From: Mycobacterium kiyosense
GTDB taxonomy: Bacteria; Actinomycetota; Actinomycetes; Mycobacteriales; Mycobacteriaceae
DNA: 64,000 bases
Direction of reading: 5' to 3'
Assembly (NCBI GenBank): GCA_021654635.1
Contig: AP025179.1
Coordinates: forward strand, 1,612,001-1,676,000
How positions within the stretch are numbered: the first letter of the stretch is position 1; every line of letters starts with the position of its first letter. This document shows positions 56,785-64,000 of this stretch, in pieces. The notes under the pieces are model-generated. The model worked only from the letters and a program-made list of their open reading frames with translations. It was not told the origin of the DNA and ran no database searches. The position numbers and the translations under genes are program-made.

Positions 56785-57513
56785 TCAGTCGGAGAAGATT
56801 TCGCGGTTTACGGTGTGCAGGTAGGGAATGGCCAGGAACGGGGTGATGTAGAAGATGTCGTAGAGCCACCAGCCGACGACCGGAACTACGACCCCGGCGA
56901 ACCGCACGTCGGCGTACATGGTCATGTTGAAGACGTAACCGATCCAGATCACCGCGCCCATCCAGCAGGTCACCACCATCCACTGGTGGCCCCAGCGCTT
57001 CATCTGTAGAAAACCGATGCCCGCCGCGATCCGCATGGTGAAGACGGTGAAGATCAGCCCGACCTCCCAGCCCTTCTCGCCGGGGCCGGCGGCACCGCCG
57101 ATCCAGAGTTCGTTGAAGTGCCAGAAATAGCCGGCATCGAACATGTTTCCCCAGCCCACCAACAACACTCGGCCGAGCAGGGTGTGGTTGCCCACCATGT
57201 CCAGTGCCCAGCCGACGGTGTTGATGGCGGCGTCGATGACGACCAGATAGCCCAGCAGGGTGACCAGCATCGGCCGCACCGACAGCCCGGCCCGTTGCGC
57301 TCGGCGCAACAGCCAGACCCCGCGCAGGAACAGCGGCAGGCCGAAGACGCCCAACGCGGCGGTGCCGATCAACAGGGAACCCGAGATCAACCACTTGTCC
57401 GCCTGTCGCTGCGCGAGCTGCGATTCGTCCAGGTGCTCGTCCAGACCCAGACCATCCCGGGTTGCGGGAGTCTCCCCGGCTGCGCGGCGGAAGTTCACCG
57501 TAGGCAGATTCAA
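56785..57513 (-). CDS. Polytopic membrane protein A, paralogue of the 53457 gene
   Basis: 242 residues, about six spans, strongly similar to paralogue B throughout, including identical blocks LVGWGNMFDAGYFWH, NELW, QMKRWGHQWMVVTCWMG, YVFNMTMYADVR and a C-terminus LAIPYLHTVNREIFSD. TTG 57513 is chosen because GGAGG lies just upstream and the product then begins MNLP like paralogue B. First structural gene after the TetR, with a TGACTnnnGTCA dyad in the 60-bp gap. Confidence 0.72.
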   Translation of the reverse strand: MNLPTVNFRRAAGETPATRDGLGLDEHLDESQLAQRQADKWLISGSLLIGTAALGVFGLPLFLRGVWLLRRAQRAGLSVRPMLVTLLGYLVVIDAAINTVGWALDMVGNHTLLGRVLLVGWGNMFDAGYFWHFNELWIGGAAGPGEKGWEVGLIFTVFTMRIAAGIGFLQMKRWGHQWMVVTCWMGAVIWIGYVFNMTMYADVRFAGVVVPVVGWWLYDIFYITPFLAIPYLHTVNREIFSD

Positions 57514-57551
57514 ATTCGCCTCCCTCGACCCGCCAGTTCTAACCCAGAAAC

Positions 57552-57563
57552 TGACTGAGGTCA
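57552..57563. promoter_or_regulatory. Dyad TGACTGAGGTCA (candidate operator of the AAA+/VWA operon)
   Basis: Fits TGACTnnnGTCA. It lies between the TetR stop and the first structural gene; a matching dyad is upstream of the TetR gene. Confidence 0.45.
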
Positions 57564-57573
57564 ATAACGAGGG

Positions 57574-58179
57574 CTAGCGAGCCGCCAGGCTCCGCATCGT
57601 CGTGGTCAGGTAATCATCGAGCATCGCGTCGCGGTTCGGCCAGGTGTTCGTCGTGATCAGCAGCGCATACAACCCGAGTAGGAAGAAGACCGCACTGTTC
57701 ATCGGGATCACGTCGGCGGCCACTGTCCCGCGTTCTTGCGCTTGCTCGATCTCGCGGGCGACCGCGACGATGATGGGGTGGTCCCGGCCGTCTTCGACCG
57801 GCGGCCGGGTTTGGGAAAAATGCAGTGCGAGAAAGTCTTTGAATAACTCTTCGCCCAACCGGCGCTCCAATCCGGCGATCAGCCTCACGGCTTCGCCGAG
57901 GGCGTCCGCAAGGTCGGGTTCGGATTCCAGGAACCGGGTGAACTGGCCGGCGATGCGCTGTTCTTCGCGGTGCTCCAATTCGAGGAGCACGTGTTCCTTG
58001 GTGGGAAAGTGAAAGAAGAAGGTGCCGTGCGCAACTCCGGCGGCACTGACGATCGCGCCGACATCCGCGTCGGCCATCCCGGACCGCTTGAATTCGGCAA
58101 CGGCCGCTCCCAGCAGTCGCTCTCGGGTCTGCAGACGTTTTGTCTCGCGCGCGGAGTTCTTGTTGGTTGCCGCCATCAT
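57574..58179 (-). CDS. TetR family transcriptional regulator of the AAA+/VWA operon
   Basis: 201 residues; HTH in ADVGAIVSAAGVAHGTFFFHFPTKEHVL. Same strand and directly upstream of paralogue A, so it probably controls the whole unit. Two TGACTnnnGTCA sites flank it (57552-57563, 58278-58289). ATG 58179, with a second ATG one codon later. Confidence 0.85.
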   Translation of the reverse strand: MMAATNKNSARETKRLQTRERLLGAAVAEFKRSGMADADVGAIVSAAGVAHGTFFFHFPTKEHVLLELEHREEQRIAGQFTRFLESEPDLADALGEAVRLIAGLERRLGEELFKDFLALHFSQTRPPVEDGRDHPIIVAVAREIEQAQERGTVAADVIPMNSAVFFLLGLYALLITTNTWPNRDAMLDDYLTTTMRSLAAR

Positions 58180-58277
58180 TCCGTTCTGTTTCGTCGATGG
58201 GACGTGAGTGCAAAGGGTAGCGCGGCGCGTCCGTCCGGGCCAGGAATCGGCTAGTGCGGACTCGGCCCGTATTTGGA

Positions 58278-58289
58278 TGACTTGAGTCA
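58278..58289. promoter_or_regulatory. Dyad TGACTTGAGTCA (candidate operator upstream of TetR)
   Basis: Arms TGACT/AGTCA around TG, about 99 bp before the TetR start. Shares TGACTnnnGTCA with the 57552 site. Confidence 0.45.
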
Positions 58290-58340
58290 GTTAAAACGAT
58301 CCTTGACCGGGTTGTCGGTGGTGGCTGCTTGGATGTTGTT

Positions 58341-59364
58341 ATGTCCTCTTGCACCGTTGAGCCTCGGGCGGTTTCGCCTGGTGAGCGGTTGGAGGGGTTG
58401 TTCGAGGAGCTGGCGGAGCTGACCGGTCAGCGCAATGCGATCGATGGGCGGATCGTGGAGATCGTCGCCGAGATCGACCGTGACGAACTGTGGGGGTCCA
58501 CCGGCGCACGCTCGGTCTCGGCGTTGGTGGCCTGGCGCACCGGCGTGTCCCCGCGCAACGCGAAAAGCATCGCCGCGGTGGCCCATCGCGCGCAGGAGTT
58601 CCCGCGCTGCGTGGCCGGTCTGCGCGACGGCCGGCTCTCGCTGGATCAGGTCGGGGTCATTGCCGAACGCGCCGCCGACGGCTCCGATGAGCACTACGCC
58701 GAGCTGGCCGCGGTAGCCACCGTCTCCCAGTTGTGCACCGCGATCAAACTCGAACCCCGACCCGAGGACCCCTGCCCCAAGCCACGCCCGGGTCCGCAGC
58801 GCTCGATCTCCCAGACCGGCGACGAGCAATCCACCACCTGGCGGATCACCCTGCCCCACGCCGAAGCCGCCCTGTTCGACACCACCCTACAGGCACACCT
58901 GGACGCGCTGGTAACCGACTGGAAACGCGACCACGCCGCCACCGCAGCATCCCAGCGCCCCCCCGCTGCCCGACACCGTGGATGCGTTCCTAAGCCTGGT
59001 GACCGCCGGCTGGGACACCGAAATCGCGCGCCGCCCGCACGCCCAACACACCACCGTGATCGTGCACCTCGACCTCGACAAACCCGCCGCCGCCCTGCAC
59101 CTGGGGCCACTCCTGTCGGCGGCCGAACGCCAATACCTGACCTGCGATGCCACCTGGGAAGCCTGGTTTCAGCGCGACGGACAGCTCATCGGCACCGGGC
59201 GGGAGACCCGCCAGAACAGCCGCCGGCTGCGCCGCGCCCTAGAACACCGCGACCGCTGCTGCGTGGTACCCGGCTGCGCCGCCACCCGCGGCCTACACGC
59301 CCACCACCTGCAGCACTGGGAAGACGGCGGGCCCACCGAACTGCACAAGCTGAAATGTTGCTAA
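58341..59364 (+). pseudogene. REP13E12-type HNH endonuclease gene, frameshifted and cut by an insertion
   Basis: N-terminal DUF222 domain (SPGERLEGLFEELAELTGQR, LVAWRTGVSPRNAKSIAAVAHRA) and C-terminal HNH region (CCVVPGCAATRGLHAHHLQHWEDGGPTEL), the pattern of mycobacterial 13E12 proteins. The frame breaks at the CCCCCCC run near 58957-58963. The HNH domain then stops after TEL; intact relatives go on with a conserved Leu/Cys..HH segment. A foreign AT-richer end (AAGCTGAAATGTTGC then stop) replaces it, directly before a serine integrase. The missing end should lie beyond the right edge, at the other end of the element. Confidence 0.8.
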
Positions 59365-59374
59365 TATACCCTCT
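59335..59374. other. Likely left attachment junction (attL) of the integrative element
   Basis: 13E12 coding homology ends at about 59343 (codons for GGPTEL) and an AT-richer 30-bp stretch leads into the integrase ATG at 59375. The phiRv1 prophage of M. tuberculosis also integrates into REP13E12 with a serine integrase. The exact crossover cannot be fixed without the right end. Confidence 0.5.
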
Positions 59375-60816
59375 ATGGGAAAAGTGAAACCGGCAGGTCA
59401 GCGAGTTGGGGTGCGGTCGGCGGCGGTCTATGCCCGGATCTCGGCGGATGTCGAGGGCGCCGGCTTAGGGGTGGCGCGCGGCAGTTGGAGGATTGCCGCA
59501 AGCTGGCGGCCGATCGAGGCTGGCTGGTCGGTGATGAGTATGTCGATAACGATGTGTCGGCCTTTTCGGGAAAGCCGCGCCGGGAGTATGTGCGGATGCT
59601 GGCCGATCTGAAATCGGGTGCTCGGGACGGGGTGATCGTCTATAACTTGGACCGGTTGCATCGTCGCCCGGTCGAGTTAGAAGAATTCGTCGCTTTGTGT
59701 GAGTTGGTGGGCGTGCGTGACGTGGCCACCGTCACCGCCGATATTGATCTGGGCAATGACGACGGGTTATTCATGGCCCGGATTTTCGCCGCGTTCGCGG
59801 CCAAGGAATCCGGCCGCAAATCCGCCCGCATCCGCCGCAAGATGTTGCAGAACGCCGAACGAGGGCTGCCGCACGGCTCGGTGCGCCCGTTCGGCTACGA
59901 GCCCGACAAGGTCGCTGTGCGTTGCGATGAGGCCGCGGTGGTGTGCGAGATGGTGGACCGTTATCTGGCGGGAGCGTCGATTCGGTCACTGACGATGTGG
60001 CTCAACGACTCCGGTGTGCCTCCGGCGGCGTCGAAGGCGTGGCGGACCTCGACGGTGCGCCAAATCCTGTGCTCGGGCCGCATCGCCGGGCTGCGCGAGC
60101 ATCACGGCCAGGTGATCGGTGCGGCAGCGTGGCCAGCGATCATCACCCCGGCGCAGCGGGATCAGGTGTTGGCCCGCATGACTGCCCGCGCGCTGACGAA
60201 GACCCGCGCACCGCGCACCTACCTCCTGTCGGGGTTGCTGCGCTGCGGGCGGTGCGGCAACCGGTTGTATTCACAAGCCCGCCATGTCAATCCAGACAAT
60301 CGGGTGCGCCGCTATGTGTGCCTGAGCGGCCCGGATCAGGGCGGCTGCGGGCGACTGACGGTGGTGGCCCGACCCGTCGAGGAGCTGTTGACCGACGCGG
60401 TGCTGACCCGGCTGGACTCTCCGCAGCTGGCCGATGCACTGGCGGGAAAGGCCAGCGTCGATGCCGACGTCGCCGCGTTGTCGGCCCAGCTCGATGCCGA
60501 CACCACCCGCTTGGATGAGTTAGCAGCGCTGTATGCGAATGCAACCGTGACCGCGCGGGAGTGGATCGCCGCGCGCGACCCCATCACCGCCCGTATCGCC
60601 GAAACGCGCCGAGCGATCGCGGCTGCCACCGATACCACTGATGTTCAGGAGTTGGTCGGCACCGGGCGTCTGCTACGCGAGCAGTGGGACAGCTTGGACA
60701 TCGACCGCCAACAAGCGGTCATCAAATCGGTGCTCGATCACGCCGTCATCGCTCCGGGGACCGCGGGGTCGCGCAGCCTTGACATCGACCGGGTGCGACC
60801 GCTGTGGCGGGTGTGA
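59375..60816 (+). CDS. Large serine recombinase (integrase), frame broken once
   Basis: About 480 residues when rejoined. Catalytic Ser in SAAVYARIS (S23), the GLGVARQ-EDC motif, DRLHRRPVELEEF, a recombinase domain, a zinc ribbon (RCGRCGNRL and GGCGRLTV) and a coiled coil (SAQLDADTTRLDELAALYAN). It catalyses integration of the element into 13E12. At 59476-59482 a CG pair seems duplicated (GCGCGCGGCAG), which breaks the frame inside GLGVARQLEDC; without it the protein is complete. Either a sequence error or an inactivated integrase. It starts just inside the element. Confidence 0.83.
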
Positions 60817-61010
60817 ACCGGTGGCGTCTTCGGGTTCGCTCCGAGCAGGGTGGCGATGCGTGCGATGACGGTCGGATCGGTCACGGTGACTGGCAAGTTC
60901 TGGCGTTCACATGAGGCGGTCAGCCACGCGATGAACTCAGGACCCTCATACAGCGGGACCGCACCAGCATCGTGGTTGCCGGCGGTGCCGTCCTCGGGTG
61001 TCGTGGCCAT
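60738..61010 (-). CDS. Small coupled protein, possible excisionase or regulator
   Basis: 90 residues; ATG 61010 shares a base with the stop of the Rep gene (TGATG). It contains FIAWLTASCERQNLPVTVTDPTVIARIATLLG followed by an Arg-rich tail. In related elements a small gene after rep encodes an excisionase, but no clear HTH is seen. Its 3' end overlaps the convergent integrase gene by 79 bp. Confidence 0.5.
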   Translation of the reverse strand: MATTPEDGTAGNHDAGAVPLYEGPEFIAWLTASCERQNLPVTVTDPTVIARIATLLGANPKTPPVHTRHSGRTRSMSRLRDPAVPGAMTA

Positions 61011-62638
61011 CACCCGGCCCCGCGTGACGCTGGCGGGATGCGCGCACCGACACTCCGGGATTCGGTGATACCGGCGATACGGGCACCGATGTGGCGCAAG
61101 GCTGCTGAGATGACCAGGACGCGATCCCCGGCGCTGGTGTGCCCGGCGCGGTCGAACCCCCACAGCATCTCATTGGTGTCGATCGGTTCGTGCCGGCCGG
61201 CAATGGCGCCGGTCAAGTGTTGGCCTGGACGGGCAGATTGTGTATCGTTTTGCCGCCCTGAATGTTTGGCCATCTGCTGGCGGGTCCAAACGGCGCGGGC
61301 GGTGCGCAGGGCGCCCATTGTGGTCGAGTAGTGCCGGGATTTGGTGGTGATGTGGCCGCGGTAGCCCAAGGTGTGCAGCCAGCGCCCGATCCCCGCCAAA
61401 GGTCCTCCCTCCGCGGTGTGTTCGGCGAGTTCGGCGATTGTGGACAGGATGGCGCGCACGTGTTCGCTGACATCCAGGTCGCCGATCGCTTCTGCGGTGA
61501 GGCGCCGGGCGGTGATGCCGAAATCGTGTAGGGATTTGGTGACGTATTTCGCCAGGTATGCCGCGACCCGGCGCGGCGAGAGCCGCGTTGCCGTCGTGCG
61601 CGCGGAACAGTTGGTTGTGGGATCGTTTGCGGCTGTGGTGGTTTCGGGTGTCAATGGTTGGGTGTCGATCTGGGCGCCGAACCGTAGCGCCCGCACTGCC
61701 CCTTGGTCGGGGTCGCTGTCGCCGGTCGCAACATCGATCCTGATGCGGCGGGCGGCCTGCTGGATCAGGGCGGCCAGCTCGGTGGAGGTGATCGGTGACG
61801 ACCAGTCGGTGTGCTGGTCGACTATCGGGCGGGGCTCCCCACCACCCCACGGGGCGGCGGGGCCGTGACGATCGTGGTCACCTGATGTCGTGGCGTAGGC
61901 CGGTGGCGGGTCGAGGCGGATCAGGGCGTGGATGTGGGGGATGGCGCGGGCTTGAAGTTCAACGACTTTGACGAAGCTGACCCGCACCGAACCCGGTGTG
62001 ACGCCAACGGCTTTCAGGTGTGTTGCGACCGCTCGCCGTAGCGCGATGGTGAACCGTCGCCACAGCTCGGGCAGATGCCAGGTGAACAAGACATGCCCGC
62101 GGTAGTCGTAGCACTGCCGGCACAGCGGCTGGCCCACCGCCGGGTCATCAACGGCGTGGGTTATGTTGCAGCGCAGGGCATTTCCATGCCGACACCGGAC
62201 AGTCGACCCGGCAGGATTGCGCGCGTGGCAGGGTGTGCCGGTCGCGTTGTGCACCGCCCCGTAGCTCGGCGCGGTCAAAGTGGCGAACACCTGCGGACGG
62301 CTGGAAACTTCAGCGGCCACATCGTGGTGGCCGCCGGCGGCTCCGGCGTGCACCAGTTGCCAGGTGTCACGGGCGTAGAGGTCTGAGCATGACGGGCACA
62401 CCGTCGCGCGGCGGTTGTTACAGCGTGTCCACACGGTGTGCCGACGCCCGAAGGTGTCAGCACCGGACAGCTGGATCGGGCTGGCGCAAAAGCCGACCGA
62501 TTCGGCGCGGTGCCACCACGACCCGAAACTCGGTGAGGAGGCGCGGCGCAACATCTGGGTGATCACCGGCTCGGCATCCACGGTGGTCGGTACCCCCGGC
62601 AACACGATCACCGGGCTGTCCGCCACGGCGGTGCTCAC
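61010..62638 (-). CDS. Replication initiator, RepSA-like (rolling-circle, HUH type)
   Basis: 542 residues from GTG 62638, which overlaps the Tra stop (GTGA). Zinc-finger-like Cys pairs (ATVCPSCSDLY, NPAGSTVRCRHGNALRCNI, LCRQCYDYRG) are followed by the HUH-type metal motif in ARAIPHIHALIRLD and the catalytic Tyr motif VAAYLAKYVTKS. It would nick the element origin and start circle replication, as in pSAM2. The origin is not located. Confidence 0.8.
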   Translation of the reverse strand: MSTAVADSPVIVLPGVPTTVDAEPVITQMLRRASSPSFGSWWHRAESVGFCASPIQLSGADTFGRRHTVWTRCNNRRATVCPSCSDLYARDTWQLVHAGAAGGHHDVAAEVSSRPQVFATLTAPSYGAVHNATGTPCHARNPAGSTVRCRHGNALRCNITHAVDDPAVGQPLCRQCYDYRGHVLFTWHLPELWRRFTIALRRAVATHLKAVGVTPGSVRVSFVKVVELQARAIPHIHALIRLDPPPAYATTSGDHDRHGPAAPWGGGEPRPIVDQHTDWSSPITSTELAALIQQAARRIRIDVATGDSDPDQGAVRALRFGAQIDTQPLTPETTTAANDPTTNCSARTTATRLSPRRVAAYLAKYVTKSLHDFGITARRLTAEAIGDLDVSEHVRAILSTIAELAEHTAEGGPLAGIGRWLHTLGYRGHITTKSRHYSTTMGALRTARAVWTRQQMAKHSGRQNDTQSARPGQHLTGAIAGRHEPIDTNEMLWGFDRAGHTSAGDRVLVISAALRHIGARIAGITESRSVGARIPPASRGAG

Positions 62639-64000
62639 CGCTTCCCCTGACCGTCTCGGTTGTCCGTGCCAGGGGCCGTGTTTCGCGCGGTGCCCGGTGT
62701 GCTCGGGCGGGGTGCGGGGAATGTTCGGGCCAGCACAGCGATGTCGCGGTCGGTGACGTGAAACGCCCGGACCCGTATCGGGTCGGCGGTGCCGTCGATC
62801 ATCACGTACCCGACACCGGGTGTGGCATCGGCGATCAGGTCGCATTCGGCGCCGGCATCGCGGGCTCCTTGGCCCAACACCATCGCGGTTTGGGTGGCCT
62901 CGGTCATGCGCAGGCCGATCCGCACGGTGAACAACTGCCGCACCGGCAGGGTGTCTTTGGCCGGGTCTTGCACCGCGGCCACCACCGATATCCCGACCGC
63001 GCGGCCCTGGGAGAGCAGCAGGCCGAGCAGTTGTTCGATTTCGGTGCGCAGTTTGCGGTCGGTGAGATAAGCGGTCAGCGCGGCGATCTCGTCGATGATC
63101 ACCACGATCAACGGTTCGGTGGTGCTGGGAGTGTGCAGGCGGGTGTGTCCCCGTAGCCGGTTGGCCCGCGCCTGCATCACCGCCACTAACTGGCGCAGCA
63201 GCTCCAGGGTGGGTTCGCCGTTGTGGTGGCAGAACACCGAAAACATCGGTGCGCCGGCGCCCAGTTCCATGCCGCCTTTGGGGTCGATCACGCATAACCG
63301 CACCCGCCCGGTCCTGACGTGCGGCGCCAGTCCGGCGATCAGCGACCACAGCACCGAGCCCTTCCCGGCTCCGGTGGCACCGGCGACCAGGATGTGCTGC
63401 CCCAAAACGGGTAGCTGCCAACAGGTCCGTGTCTCGGTGATTCCGATCCGCACCGCGGCCAGATCGACCGGGGCTGCGCGTGTCGGCATCGGCAGGGCAA
63501 TGGGTTGGGCCAGCACGTCACCGCGGCTGATGATGATCCGCAGCTCGCCTGGGATGGTGGCGCGGATCGTCAGCCGATCGGCCCGCCACGCCGCCGCCAG
63601 AGCGTCACTTCGTTTCTGCCAATCGTTGATCGACTGGCCTGCCACCACCCGCGCGATGAGCACGTCGGCGGGGCTGCCGATCTGCACCGACCGCAATGCC
63701 GGGACCAGTGCGCGTTCACCGAGCCGGGCGGTCAAACCGTGCAGGGTGCACACCGAGGCCCAGTTGCGGTGATACCGCCACCACGCCAGCCAGCGTTGGC
63801 GCACCGGCTCGGTCACCCACGCGGTGAACGATGACGGCTCCACGACTGCCCAGCCGGTGTATGCCGCGACGGCCAGGGCGGCGGTCAGCAGGCCCGCGCG
63901 GGCGCCGTGGGCGATGGCGACCCAGATCGTGAGAATAGCCGGGACACTGAGCATGGGGAAGAGGATTGCCCACCAGAGCAGCTGCCCGGCGGCTTTGACC
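62635..64000 (-). CDS. FtsK/SpoIIIE-type DNA transfer ATPase (Tra/TraSA-like), N-terminus outside window
   Basis: At least 454 residues seen; the frame is open to the window edge. Two membrane spans (LWWAILFPMLSVPAILTIWV and GLLTAALAVAAYTGW), then the P-loop AGATGAGKGS, Walker B LIVVIIDEIAAL and the usual VRQLFTVRIGLRMTEATQTAMVLG. It would pump double-stranded element DNA between cells. Coupled to rep. Confidence 0.82.
   Translation of the reverse strand, partial: VKAAGQLLWWAILFPMLSVPAILTIWVAIAHGARAGLLTAALAVAAYTGWAVVEPSSFTAWVTEPVRQRWLAWWRYHRNWASVCTLHGLTARLGERALVPALRSVQIGSPADVLIARVVAGQSINDWQKRSDALAAAWRADRLTIRATIPGELRIIISRGDVLAQPIALPMPTRAAPVDLAAVRIGITETRTCWQLPVLGQHILVAGATGAGKGSVLWSLIAGLAPHVRTGRVRLCVIDPKGGMELGAGAPMFSVFCHHNGEPTLELLRQLVAVMQARANRLRGHTRLHTPSTTEPLIVVIIDEIAALTAYLTDRKLRTEIEQLLGLLLSQGRAVGISVVAAVQDPAKDTLPVRQLFTVRIGLRMTEATQTAMVLGQGARDAGAECDLIADATPGVGYVMIDGTADPIRVRAFHVTDRDIAVLARTFPAPRPSTPGTARNTAPGTDNRDGQGKR

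Larger units (their letters stand above)
59375..64000. mobile_element. Integrative (AICE-like) element in REP13E12, right end outside window
   Basis: Gene set: serine integrase, small coupled gene, RepSA-like replication initiator and FtsK/Tra ATPase, the minimal kit of actinomycete integrative and conjugative elements, which replicate as circles and move double-stranded DNA with one FtsK-like protein. Most such elements use a tyrosine integrase and a tRNA site; this one uses a serine integrase and a 13E12 gene. Confidence 0.75.

Noticed and set aside
53457..57513. Membrane paralogues as methane/ammonia monooxygenase subunits
   Set aside because: Hydrophobic and aromatic-rich like PmoA/PmoC, but none of the conserved pMMO motifs could be lined up.
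62639..63421. N-terminal extension of the Rep protein
   Set aside because: It is the FtsK/Tra gene in another frame; the GTGA-coupled start at 62638 fits better.
1..64000. CRISPR arrays, rRNA, tRNA genes
   Set aside because: No regular repeat-spacer series, no rRNA stretches and no convincing tRNA cloverleaf were noticed by eye; a tRNAscan/Infernal run would settle it.

Overview
The window is high-GC actinobacterial DNA from a non-tuberculous Mycobacterium; the species cannot be fixed from the sequence alone. The genus call rests on a PPE protein, a REP13E12-type HNH gene, an ECF sigma factor very close to SigC, an isonitrile-lipopeptide cluster of the Rv0096-Rv0101 type, an LppP/LprE lipoprotein, and many F420-dependent, SDR and TetR genes.

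Left part (1-7.8 kb): a minus-strand set (SDR, carboxymuconolactone decarboxylase-like protein, phytanoyl-CoA dioxygenase-like protein, Ser/Thr kinase running off the left edge) lies back to back with a plus-strand operon (aldehyde dehydrogenase, SDR, HIBADH-like dehydrogenase, TetR). From 7.8 to 20.4 kb is a metal/metallophore locus: zinc-finger anti-sigma factor, sigC, a CtpA/B-type copper P-type ATPase, and the six-gene minus-strand operon PPE1 - Fe(II) isonitrile synthase - FcoT - FadD10 - ACP - NRPS. The same promoter pattern, GGAAC-N17-CGACT, lies upstream of the anti-sigma gene, the ATPase and the PPE1 operon, which ties the three units into one likely SigC regulon.

Middle part (20.4-51.9 kb): mixed metabolic and envelope genes. 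They include a methyltransferase, LLM F420 enzymes, a mycofactocin-type SDR, a Tat-lipoprotein amidase, phospholipase D, two AveC-family membrane proteins, an RCK-pore-RCK potassium channel, a lytic transglycosylase, an MpaB-type oxygenase between two small membrane paralogues, a catabolic cluster (LLM - acyl-CoA-dehydrogenase-like - LLM, DapB-like, Rieske oxygenase, acyl-CoA ligase), SelO and a hemerythrin-like protein. Several TetR genes sit beside perfect or near-perfect dyads.

Right part (51.9-58.3 kb): a tightly packed minus-strand operon that I cannot match to a described system. It holds a TetR, two paralogous six-helix membrane proteins, two tiny membrane proteins (34 and 43 residues), an AAA+ ATPase (CbbQ/NorQ type), a VWA protein (CbbO/NorD type), a single-span membrane protein and a DapB-like oxidoreductase. 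It looks like a membrane enzyme with its own AAA+/VWA maturation pair. At 58.3-59.4 kb a REP13E12 gene is cut by an integrative element that runs off the right edge, with a large serine integrase, a small coupled gene, a RepSA-like initiator and an FtsK/Tra ATPase.

Reading frames are broken in about a dozen otherwise well-conserved genes, mostly by a single extra base in a short G or C run. This points to sequence or assembly indels at least as much as to real pseudogenes, so those genes are annotated here across the break.
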